DNA of 64,000 nucleotides from Microbacterium sp. STN6. GTDB lineage: Bacteria > Actinomycetota > Actinomycetes > Actinomycetales > Microbacteriaceae. The DNA lies in contig NZ_JAPMIT010000004.1 in the NCBI RefSeq assembly GCF_026410545.1, forward strand, positions 62,001 through 126,000. The letters run 5' to 3'. A program made the position numbers and the translations under genes. Positions within the stretch are counted from its first letter, which is position 1; each line of letters starts with the position of its first letter. Below, in pieces: positions 16,595 through 23,965 of the stretch. The notes beneath the pieces are model-generated. The model did not search any database. It was not told the origin of the DNA and was given only the letters and a program-made list of their open reading frames with translations.

Positions 16595-17487
16595 TGAGCG
16601 CGAACGTTCTGAACGAGGTCGTGACCTCGTCTGAACAGGTCGCGGCGGAGCCGGTCGGCGCGGGCCGTCGTCGACGTCGCCGGCTGAGCGGATGGCACTT
16701 CGTGCTTCTGCCCATCGCGATCCTGTTCCTCATCCCGTTTGCGCAGATGGTGCTGGCCTCGTTCTCGCCGGCGAAGGAGCTGGTGGGCTTCCCGCCGCCG
16801 TTCATCCCCTCGCACCTGACCGTTGACGGCTACGTCAAGCTCTTCAGCCAGACCGACATTCTGCTGTGGCTCGGCAACACCGTGATCGTCTCGCTCGCAG
16901 CGATCGTGTCGAATATCGTGCTGTGCTCACTGGCCGGCTACGGGTTCGCGCGCCTGAAGTTCGCGGGGCGCAACTTCGGGTTCCTCATGATCCTCGCCAC
17001 CATCATGATCCCGACGCAGCTGCTGATGATCCCGACCTACATTCTGTTCTCGAAGCTCGGCCTGCTGAACGGCCTCGGCGCCGCGATCGTGCCGTGGCTC
17101 GCGACCGCGTTCGGCATCTTCCTCATGCGCCAGTTCTTCCTCGCCCTGCCCGCCGAGCTCGAGGAGGCGGGCGCCATCGACGGCTGCAACCGCTGGCAGA
17201 TCTTCTTCCGCATCGTGCTGCCGCTTGCCCGCCCTGCCCTCGCGACCCTCGCGATCTTCACCCTGCTCGGCGCGTGGAACGACCTGGTCTGGCCCCTCAT
17301 CGCCATCAACAACCAGCACGCGTTCACACTGCAGCTCGGCATCGCAAACTTCCAGGGCGCGCACCTCACCGACTGGAGCCTCGTCATGGCCGGCAACGTC
17401 GTGGCGACCATGCCGCTCATCCTGTTCTTCCTGTTCGCGCAGCGGCAGTTCATCGCGACCATGACGTTCTCGGGGCTCAAGGGCTGA
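16594..17487 (+). CDS. Sugar ABC transporter permease (MalG/UgpE type)
   Basis: 297 residues with six predicted helices. The ATPase-docking loop is EEAGAIDGCNRWQIFFRIVL, and the C-terminus ends FIATMTFSGLKG, as in most UgpE/MalG-like subunits where GLTxGAVKG closes the chain. Its start codon overlaps the stop of the first permease. It is the last gene of the sugar locus. Confidence 0.94.
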   Translation: MSANVLNEVVTSSEQVAAEPVGAGRRRRRRLSGWHFVLLPIAILFLIPFAQMVLASFSPAKELVGFPPPFIPSHLTVDGYVKLFSQTDILLWLGNTVIVSLAAIVSNIVLCSLAGYGFARLKFAGRNFGFLMILATIMIPTQLLMIPTYILFSKLGLLNGLGAAIVPWLATAFGIFLMRQFFLALPAELEEAGAIDGCNRWQIFFRIVLPLARPALATLAIFTLLGAWNDLVWPLIAINNQHAFTLQLGIANFQGAHLTDWSLVMAGNVVATMPLILFFLFAQRQFIATMTFSGLKG

Positions 17488-17542
17488 ATTCTCAGCGCAC
17501 ACCCTGTCGCGGCGGCCACTCGCTTGCTACCCTCGAACGGGT

Positions 17543-18313
17543 ATGCAGCCCGCCTCTTCCGCACCTCAGCACGGCCGCCGCTCGGCGGGCCGTCGGGTGA
17601 CGCCACCCGCGGGCGCCCGCGCCTCGGCACCGCGCGTGGCGGCGCTGGCAGGCGACACGAGCCACGCGGTACCGGTGGCGGGCACGCACGCGTCGGCCGC
17701 CCAGGCGTCGATTCGGCTGCACCTCGGCATCGGGCTCGCCGCGCTCGCGCTGGTCGCCGGGTTCATCATTGCGCCGACCGGGCCCGCTGAGGCGTCGACC
17801 GCGCGGCCTCAGCAGGTGGGGCCGGCGCAGGCGTTCACCGTCGACGCCAACGTGGCCGTCGTGCCCGTCTCGCGAGACGACGTGAGCGCGACCGATGGCG
17901 TGCAGGCGCTCGCCGCCAACGCCACGAACGCCGACTGGGCCAAGATGGTGCTCATGTATGGCGGCTGGCCGCAATCGGAGAACAACGTCACCGTCATGCT
18001 GCGCTGGATGCGGCAGGAGAACGGCCCGCGCAGCTGGTGGCTGCGCAACAACCCGCTGAACAACGGCTACGGCTCGGGCGGCGGCGGGGGCCTCGGCAGC
18101 TACCCGAGCCTTGTCTCGGCTGCGGAGTATGCGGCCGCAAACCTGCATCGCGGTTACCCGGCCATCGTCGCCGGTCTCGCTTCGAGCGCCTCGCCCGATG
18201 TCACGGCCAAGGCCATCTGGGCGTCGCCCTGGTCGAGCAGCCACTACGCGAATGGCACGCACTGGAGTTCGGCTCCGGTCGAGATCGTGAAGGCGCCCGC
18301 TTCGGCGTGGTGA
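17543..18313 (+). CDS. Secreted protein with lysozyme-like C-terminal domain
   Basis: 256 residues. A long basic N-terminus (about 55 residues) leads to one hydrophobic segment (LHLGIGLAALALVAGFIIA), so it is membrane-anchored or cleaved late. The last 120 residues (WAKMVLMYGGWPQSENNVTV, MLRWMRQENGPRSWW, NNPLNNGYGSGGGGGLGSYP) resemble phage and actinobacterial lysozyme-like muramidase domains; Glu in RQENGP is in the position of a catalytic acid. A cell-wall hydrolase role is inferred. It follows the sugar operon by 55 bases but reads as a separate gene closed by a strong hairpin at 18346-18390. Confidence 0.65.
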   Translation: MQPASSAPQHGRRSAGRRVTPPAGARASAPRVAALAGDTSHAVPVAGTHASAAQASIRLHLGIGLAALALVAGFIIAPTGPAEASTARPQQVGPAQAFTVDANVAVVPVSRDDVSATDGVQALAANATNADWAKMVLMYGGWPQSENNVTVMLRWMRQENGPRSWWLRNNPLNNGYGSGGGGGLGSYPSLVSAAEYAAANLHRGYPAIVAGLASSASPDVTAKAIWASPWSSSHYANGTHWSSAPVEIVKAPASAW

Positions 18314-18345
18314 GGTGATCGGGAACCGGATCCCGATGCGGAATC

Positions 18346-18390
18346 GGAGTCCGGCTACCGGGCGAAGCCATTCCCGGTAGCCAGAACTCC
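18346..18390. terminator. Stem-loop terminator after the lysozyme-like gene
   Basis: GGCTACCGGG and CCCGGTAGCC form a perfect 10-bp stem with a 10-base loop (18353-18382), extended by GGAGT/ACTCC outside. No T-run follows, as is common in high-GC actinobacteria. The 217 bases from 18391 to the next start show no other feature I can support. Confidence 0.6.
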
Positions 18391-18607
18391 GTGTCACAGA
18401 CCCGTCTTCCCGGCACATTGCTGCCTGACTCATACAGTCCAGCGTGCGAACGTTCTGTGCCAGTAGGGTAACCCGTGCGTTCTACCCCGCGCAAGGGGGT
18501 CGCGCGCACGCAGACGACATCCGTTGGGCAAGAGAGCAGAAATCAAGAAGCGCCCGCGGCCGCCAAACCGTAGATTGGTCGCAGTTCACACACGGAAAGG
18601 GGTCATC

Positions 18608-19021
18608 GTGGCCAGCACATTCAGCAAAGAGGAACGGGCGGCCATGAAGGCTGCCAACGCCGAGCGCAAGGCAGCGCAGGAAGGTGCGGAGGCGGAGGCC
18701 GCGTGCGACGCCGCGATCGACGCGATGACCGGCACCGACAAGGAACTTGCCGAGGGCTTTCACCAGCTGGTCAAAGAGAACACGTCGCTGGCGGCGAAGA
18801 CCTGGTACGGGATGCCTGCATACGCTGATGCCGACGGCAAGGTTGTCGTCGCCTTCAAGCCCGCGTTGAAGTTCAAGACGCGCTACGCGACCCTCGAGTT
18901 TCAGCACGCCGCCCAATTGGACGACGGCAGCCTGTGGCCGGTCGGTTTCGCCCTGACGGCGCTTGGCAGCGCTGAGAAGAAGAGGATCGCGGAGATTCTG
19001 AAGGCCGCGGTCGGCCGCTGA
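18608..19021 (+). CDS. DUF1801 (YdhG-like) family protein
   Basis: 137 residues. The DUF1801 core is visible: LVKENTSLAAKTWYGMPAYA, then GKVVVAFKPALKFKTRYATL and the closing helix AEILKAAVGR. It begins with a lysine- and alanine-rich helix (EERAAMKAANAERKAAQEGA). Family members have been described as iron-chaperone (frataxin-like) or stress proteins; function here is unknown. GTG 18608 is chosen because GAAAGGGG lies just before it. Confidence 0.8.
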   Translation: MASTFSKEERAAMKAANAERKAAQEGAEAEAACDAAIDAMTGTDKELAEGFHQLVKENTSLAAKTWYGMPAYADADGKVVVAFKPALKFKTRYATLEFQHAAQLDDGSLWPVGFALTALGSAEKKRIAEILKAAVGR

Positions 19022-19110
19022 TCACCGCCGAGCGCCCGCCGCTCGCCGCAGAGCGTCGACGCTGATGCGACCGGCTCCTTCGCGCCTCGTCAGACTCCCC
19101 GGCGTGTCGG

Positions 19111-19848
19111 CTATGGCTTCGCGTAGCGGGCCACAAAGTTCGAGAGGATTCGTGCCGGCCACGTGACCGGCGCGGCTGCCCGTGCGGCGGCGATCACCGC
19201 ATCCGTCTCGTCTGGGGCGAAGTAGCCGTGATCCCGGTACGCATGCACCCGCGCGATGAGCCCGTCGAGCTCGAGCTCGGGGTGAAACTGGGTGGCGTAC
19301 ACGTTGCGACCCACCCGGAACGCCTGCACCGGGCAGGCTGCGCCGCTCGCGAGCAGCACCGCGTTCGGCGGGGCCGTGCTGCACGCCTCCTTGTGCCCGA
19401 CGAAGGCATCGAAGGCCGGGGGGATGCCGGCGAAGAGAGGGTCGCTCTGCCCGGCATCCGTCACCGAAATGCGCACCGCACCCACTGCCTCGCCGAAGCG
19501 CCGGTCCACGGTGCCGCCCTGGTGCACGCCGAGGGTTCCGATGCCGTAGCAGGCGCCGAGGAACGGCACGTCGCGGGCGACCACCTCGTCGAGCAGCGCC
19601 GCCATCTCGCGCTCGACGCGCACGTGAACCGGCGACTTCGTCTCAGCCGGGTCGCTCGTGTTGAGCGGACTGCCGCCCACGAACACGCCCGAGTAGTCGG
19701 TCAGCTCGAGCGCCGGCATGGGTTCACGCTCCAGACGGATGCGCCGCAGCTGCCCGCGCTCAAGCCCGGCGAGTCGCAGGAACGCCCCGTACTCGTCGTC
19801 GGCGACCGCGTCTTCGTCGCGGGTGGCGAGCAGCAGGAACGGCTTCAC
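19111..19848 (-). CDS. Class I glutamine amidotransferase (GMP-synthase-like)
   Basis: 245 residues. The amidotransferase nucleophile elbow is FLGACYGIGTLG, Cys near residue 99, and the His/Glu of the triad are in ATQFHPELELDG. The domain stands alone with no synthase part. Stand-alone members include gamma-glutamyl-polyamine hydrolases and uncharacterised amidases. GTG 19848 is the only reasonable start. A TTTCGAGACG-type repeat lies between it and the SDR upstream, so co-transcription is uncertain. Confidence 0.87.
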   Translation of the reverse strand: MKPFLLLATRDEDAVADDEYGAFLRLAGLERGQLRRIRLEREPMPALELTDYSGVFVGGSPLNTSDPAETKSPVHVRVEREMAALLDEVVARDVPFLGACYGIGTLGVHQGGTVDRRFGEAVGAVRISVTDAGQSDPLFAGIPPAFDAFVGHKEACSTAPPNAVLLASGAACPVQAFRVGRNVYATQFHPELELDGLIARVHAYRDHGYFAPDETDAVIAAARAAAPVTWPARILSNFVARYAKP

Positions 19849-19890
19849 GGCACCAGGCTAGCGGGCGGCTGCTCGACCGGCGGGAGCGGA

Positions 19891-19917
19891 GGTTTCGAGA
19901 CGCGCCTTCGGCGCTCC
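19891..19917. repeat. TCGAGACG-type hairpin repeat (family D), intergenic copy
   Basis: GGTTTCGAGACGCGCC-TTC-GGCGCTCC: a short hairpin (GCGCC/GGCGC) after the word TTTCGAGACG. The 30 bases before it (GCTGCTCGACCGGCGGGAG) match the tail of the related copy at 42022-42112. It lies between the SDR stop (19934) and the amidotransferase start (19848). Other copies of this family lie inside reading frames at 25414-25515, 27163-27264 and 42022-42112. Confidence 0.7.
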
Positions 19918-19933
19918 GGGGCCAGCGCCGGGC

Positions 19934-20773
19934 TTACAGAATGGGGCGGCCGCCCGTGACGGCCACGCGGGACCCCGACATGTAGCTGCCGTCGTCCGAG
20001 GCGAGCAGCACGTAGGCGGGCGCGAGCTCGGCTGGCTGGCCGGCGCGGCCGAGCGCGGCGTTGTCGCCGAAGTGCTCAACCTTCTTGTCTGGCATGGTCG
20101 AGGGGATGAGTGGGGTCCACACCGCACCGGGCGCCACGCTGTTCACGCGGATGCCGCGCTTGCCCAGCAGCTGCGCGAGGCTCGCGCTCAGGTTCGCGAT
20201 CGCCGCCTTCGTAGCCGCGTAGGGGGCGAGAGTGGGGCTCGGCGAATCCGAATTGATCGACGAGCTGCCGATGATCGACGATCCCGGCTGCATGTGCGGA
20301 AGCGCCGCCTTGATGAGCCGGAACATCGCACCGATGTTCACGTCGAACGTGTAGTCCCACTCCTCATCGCTGATCTCCTCGATGGTCTCGTGCGTCATCT
20401 GGTACGCCGCGTTGTTGACGAGCACGTCGACGCGCCCGAACTCGCTCACGGCCGTGTCGATGACCTCGCGGCAGTGCTCAGGGCTGGCCAGGTCGCCGGC
20501 CACGAGAACCGCCTTGCGCCCCGCCTCGCGAACCCAGCGCGCGGTCTCTTCGGCATCCTCGTCTTCGTTGAGATAGGCGATGAGAACGTCGGCGCCCTCG
20601 CGCGCGAACGCGATGGCGACCGCGCGGCCGATGCCGCTGTCGGCGCCCGTGATGACGGCGGCCTTGCCCTCGAGCTTGCCGCTGCCCTTGTAGCTCTCTT
20701 CGCCGCAATCGGGAACCGGCGTCATGCGCGACATGTGGCCCGGTGTGTCCTGATGCTGGGGCTGGAATCCCAT
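19934..20773 (-). CDS. SDR oxidoreductase, general-stress-protein-39 type
   Basis: 279 residues. It has the long N-terminus before the Rossmann fold (PQHQDTPGHMSRMTPVPDCG) that marks YdaD/GSP39-like SDRs. Cofactor motif TGADSGIGRAVA, NNAAY, the catalytic Ser in IIGSSSIN and YAATK as YxxxK are all intact. Substrate is unknown; relatives are osmotic and general stress proteins. GGAAAGGACGC precedes ATG 20773. It follows another SDR at 27 bases on the same strand. Confidence 0.9.
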   Translation of the reverse strand: MGFQPQHQDTPGHMSRMTPVPDCGEESYKGSGKLEGKAAVITGADSGIGRAVAIAFAREGADVLIAYLNEDEDAEETARWVREAGRKAVLVAGDLASPEHCREVIDTAVSEFGRVDVLVNNAAYQMTHETIEEISDEEWDYTFDVNIGAMFRLIKAALPHMQPGSSIIGSSSINSDSPSPTLAPYAATKAAIANLSASLAQLLGKRGIRVNSVAPGAVWTPLIPSTMPDKKVEHFGDNAALGRAGQPAELAPAYVLLASDDGSYMSGSRVAVTGGRPIL

Positions 20774-20800
20774 GATGCGTCCTTTCCTGTAGGTCTTTCG

Positions 20801-21601
20801 TTAGATCGTCGCGACCGACCCGCCGTCAACTCGGTAGTTCGAACCGACGACGAAGGATGCGCGGTCGGAACAGAGGAACGCGATGACATTCGCGACCTCC
20901 TCGGGCGCACCCCGGCGCCCGAGCTCGATGAACGGCCGCTTCTCGGCGAGGAACGACGCGATGGCGCCGTCCAGGTCGGTGCCGAGCTTCTCGGCGCGCT
21001 TGTGCATCATGGCGTCGGTCATCGGGGTGTCGATGAACGCGGGCGACACCGCGTTCACGAGCAACCCCTCTGACGCGTATGAGCGCGAGAGGCCCTTCGC
21101 CAGCGCGAGGATTCCCGCCTTGGCCGCGCAGTACGGCAGCTCGTCGTCGTACGGCTGCACCGCGTCTTCCGAGGCGAGGAACACCAGCCGGCCCCACCCG
21201 CCGCTGCGCAGGTCGTCGAGGAACGCGCGAACGAGTCGTACCGGCCCCAGCAGGTCCACGTCGATGGTGTGGGCCCATCCGCTCTGATCGATCTCATGGA
21301 ACAGCCCCTGCGCGCCCGTGATGCCCGCCGATTGCACCAGAATGTCGATCTCGCCCACCGCGTTGTGCGTGTGCTCGGCGAGGGCGGCGACCGAGGCCTC
21401 GTCGGTGATGTCGGCGGCGAACGCGTGCAGCGAGCCAGGCGGGGCGTCGAGGCGCAGGGCGGCCGCGTCGAGCTTCTCGCGATCGATGTCGGTCATGACC
21501 ACCGTGGCGCCCTCGGCGAGCAGACGCCGCGCGGTGTGCCAGCCGATGCCGGAGTCGGCGCCGCTCACCAACGCGACGCGCCCGTCGATGCCGAGATCCA
21601 T
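20801..21601 (-). CDS. SDR-family oxidoreductase
   Basis: 266 residues with a classical SDR fold: VSGADSGIGWHTAR for NAD(P), TDIDREK with Asp after beta-2 (suggesting NAD preference), VQSAGITG, and catalytic YCAAK. The C-terminus VVGSNYRVDGGSVATI is standard. It heads a two-SDR transcript with the gene at 20773. Its substrate is not evident. Confidence 0.9.
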   Translation of the reverse strand: MDLGIDGRVALVSGADSGIGWHTARRLLAEGATVVMTDIDREKLDAAALRLDAPPGSLHAFAADITDEASVAALAEHTHNAVGEIDILVQSAGITGAQGLFHEIDQSGWAHTIDVDLLGPVRLVRAFLDDLRSGGWGRLVFLASEDAVQPYDDELPYCAAKAGILALAKGLSRSYASEGLLVNAVSPAFIDTPMTDAMMHKRAEKLGTDLDGAIASFLAEKRPFIELGRRGAPEEVANVIAFLCSDRASFVVGSNYRVDGGSVATI

Positions 21602-21762
21602 GCCGCCGGTCTACCACCGGCGCCCGCGCCATGCCCGGTTTGCTCAGGGCCCGCTCAGGTGGGCAGGCCCGGTGTGGCGACGGTTCGGCGCGCGGCGGTA
21701 CGGTGCGAGCAGGCGGCCCTTGCGGCTCGTCCACACGCCACCGTGAAGGAAGGGGGCTTGCC

Positions 21763-22734
21763 GTGACCCGTCTGCGCCGCAGCGACCCTTCCGGCCGCGG
21801 TTACCACCGTCTTCGCGCCGGCAGCGGCTTCACCTACCGAGACCCCCAGGGCAACACGGTGACGGATGCCGAGCTGCGCGACCGCTTCGACGCCCTGGTG
21901 ATCCCGCCCGCCTGGACCGACGTGTGGATCGCCCCGTACCCCAACGGCCACATCCAGGCCGTGGGCATCGACGCCGCCGGGCGCAAGCAGTACCTCTACC
22001 ACCCGGTGTGGCGCGAGCGGAAGGACCGCGACAAGTTCGATCGGGCGCTCGCGCTCGCCGAGTCGCTGCCGGGAGCGCGCGGGCAGGTCACCCGGGCGCT
22101 GCGGCAGCGCGAGGACAAGCGGGCCAGGGCGCTCGCCGCCGCGTTTCGGATGCTCGACACCGGTTCCCTGCGGATCGGCAGCGAGCGCTACGCCGAGACG
22201 AACGGCAGCCGGGGCCTTTCGACGCTGCTGTGCACGCACGCTTCGCTGCACGGCAACACCGTGACGCTGCACTTCCCGGCCAAGAGCGGGCAATTGTGGG
22301 AGAGCGACATCGTGGATGCCGACCTCGCCGCGTACGTGCGGGGCCGCCTGCGTCGTGGCGGCGACGGCCCGCTGCTGTCGTGGAGCGAGCGGGGGAGGCG
22401 GCGCTCGCTCTCGCCGGCGGAGATCAACGCGTTCGTCAAGGAGCGCACGGGCGGGGACTTCACCGCGAAGGATTTCCGCACGCTGCACGGCACGGTCGCC
22501 GCCGCCGTCTCGCTCGCCCGCAGCGGGCCGCAGGCGACGAAGAAGGCGCGCACGTCGGCGGTCACCAAGGCCATGCACGACGCCTCTGACGTGCTCGGGA
22601 ACACGCCGACCATTGCGCGCACGAGCTACGTCGACCCGCGGGTCGTCGACCACTACAACGACGGTGAGACCATCGACCCGCACCGTCTGGACGCAGCGGA
22701 AAGCGAGCTGCGCGCCATGCTCGCCGCAGACTGA
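21763..22734 (+). CDS. DNA topoisomerase IB (poxvirus-like)
   Basis: 323 residues, the bacterial TopIB size. The N-terminal part (GFTYRDPQGNTVTDAELRDR, LVIPPAWTDVWIAPYPNGHI) and catalytic domain are complete: Arg in KRARALAAAFRMLDTGSLRI, the TLHG His and the nucleophile Tyr289 in ARTSYVDPRVVDHY. It relaxes DNA supercoils through a 3'-phosphotyrosine intermediate. GTG 21763 follows GGAAGGGGG closely. It is convergent with Ku, 11 bases apart, in a DNA-repair neighbourhood. Confidence 0.93.
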   Translation: MTRLRRSDPSGRGYHRLRAGSGFTYRDPQGNTVTDAELRDRFDALVIPPAWTDVWIAPYPNGHIQAVGIDAAGRKQYLYHPVWRERKDRDKFDRALALAESLPGARGQVTRALRQREDKRARALAAAFRMLDTGSLRIGSERYAETNGSRGLSTLLCTHASLHGNTVTLHFPAKSGQLWESDIVDADLAAYVRGRLRRGGDGPLLSWSERGRRRSLSPAEINAFVKERTGGDFTAKDFRTLHGTVAAAVSLARSGPQATKKARTSAVTKAMHDASDVLGNTPTIARTSYVDPRVVDHYNDGETIDPHRLDAAESELRAMLAAD

Positions 22735-22745
22735 GGGCCGCCGAC

Positions 22746-23774
22746 CTAGGCGGACTTCTTGGCGGCGGGTTTCTTGGGCGCCGATTTCTTCGCGGTCGGC
22801 TTCTTGGCGGTCGGCTTCTTGGCGGCGGCCTTCTTCTTCGGCGCGGGCTTCTTGGCGGCAGGCTTCTTCTTCGGCGCGGGCTTCTTGGCGGCAGGTTTAT
22901 CGGCGGTGGAGCGCTTGGTGGCGGCGGGATTGCCGCCATCCGCTGTCTTCTTCGCCGTTCGCTTCGAGGCCCCGCCGCCACTCGACGTGCCGCGGTTCTT
23001 CTCGACGCTGCGGCGCAGCGCCTCCATGAGGTCGATGACCTCGCCACCCTCGGCCTCCTCGGTCTCTTTGCCGAACGTGGCCTCGGTGTCGACCGCGTCG
23101 CCCTGCTCGAGCTTGGCCTCGATCAACTCGCGCAGCTGCTCCTGGTACTCGTCGGTGAACTTCTCGGGCTCGAAATCGCTGGCGAACGACTCGACGAGCG
23201 AGCCGGACATCTTCAGCTCCTGCGCCGAGATGCGCACGCTCGTCTCGAGCGAGGGGAAGTCGGCCTCGCGCACCTCGTCGTTCCACAGCAGCGACTGCAG
23301 CATGAGCACCTTGCCACGTACACGCAGGGCGCCGAGCCGCGTCTTCTGCCGCAGCGAGAAGTGCACGATGGCGGTGCGGTCGGTCTCCTCGAGGGTGCGG
23401 CGCAGCAGCGTGTACGCCTTGGGCGAGCTGGAATCGGGCTCGAGAAAGTAGCTGCGGTCGAACATGATCGGGTCGAGTTGCTCGTTCGGCACGAACTCGA
23501 CCACCTCGATCTCGCGGCTGCGTTCCTCGGGCAGGGTGCTCAGATCCTCGTCGGTCAGAATGACCGTGCGGTCGTCCTCCTGGTACGCCTTGTCGATGTG
23601 CTCGTAGTCGACGACGCGCCCGCAGATCTCGCAGCGGCGTTGATAGCGGATGCGCCCGCCATCCAGGTCGTGCACCTGGTGCAGCGACACATCGTGATCT
23701 TCGGTCGCGCTGTAGAGCCGCACCGGCACGTTGACCAGGCCGAACGCGATCGATCCCTTCCAGATAGACCTCAT
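22746..23774 (-). CDS. ku: Non-homologous end joining protein Ku
   Basis: 342 residues. The bacterial Ku core (about 1-250) is clear: WKGSIAFGLVNVPVRLYSAT, RCEICGRVVDYEHIDKAYQE, FDRSYFLEPD, and KTRLGALRVRGKVLMLQSLL. Residues about 262-342 are a lysine/alanine/proline tail built of AAKKPAPKK-like repeats; such tails in mycobacterial and Streptomyces Ku bind DNA and strengthen end joining. ATG 23774 starts at the conserved MRSIWKG. It is divergent from ligD across 191 bases. Confidence 0.96.
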   Translation of the reverse strand: MRSIWKGSIAFGLVNVPVRLYSATEDHDVSLHQVHDLDGGRIRYQRRCEICGRVVDYEHIDKAYQEDDRTVILTDEDLSTLPEERSREIEVVEFVPNEQLDPIMFDRSYFLEPDSSSPKAYTLLRRTLEETDRTAIVHFSLRQKTRLGALRVRGKVLMLQSLLWNDEVREADFPSLETSVRISAQELKMSGSLVESFASDFEPEKFTDEYQEQLRELIEAKLEQGDAVDTEATFGKETEEAEGGEVIDLMEALRRSVEKNRGTSSGGGASKRTAKKTADGGNPAATKRSTADKPAAKKPAPKKKPAAKKPAPKKKAAAKKPTAKKPTAKKSAPKKPAAKKSA

Positions 23775-23810
23775 GGCCCCAGTGAACACCCCGCTTGCCT
23801 GCACCACCAT

Positions 23811-23899
23811 CTGCAGTTCTGCAGGACGAATTGTGAGACCCGCCGCTCGAGGCGCGTGCGGTGACGGCGTGTCGTGCGACTTCTCCTGCAGAGCTGCAG
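23811..23899. repeat. Inverted repeat in the Ku/LigD intergenic region (degenerate family B copy)
   Basis: CTGCAGTTCTGCAGG at the left faces CCTGCAGAGCTGCAG at the right, 14 of 15 paired. Inside it the right arm reads GGCGTGTCGTGCGACTTCTC, close to the right arm of the family B hairpins at 33678, 45283, 46847 and 50705. It lies between the two divergent start codons, where it could affect either promoter. Confidence 0.6.
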
Positions 23900-23965
23900 G
23901 CCGGTAGGGGGTGCGGGTTGAGGAAGCGCGAAGCGCTGTCTGGAAACCCGGGGCATGCTGGGGCC

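Noticed and set aside
23861-23965. Upstream extension of ligD by 35 codons
   Set aside because: No ribosome site, and it would translate the intergenic repeat; the conserved start is at ATG 23966.
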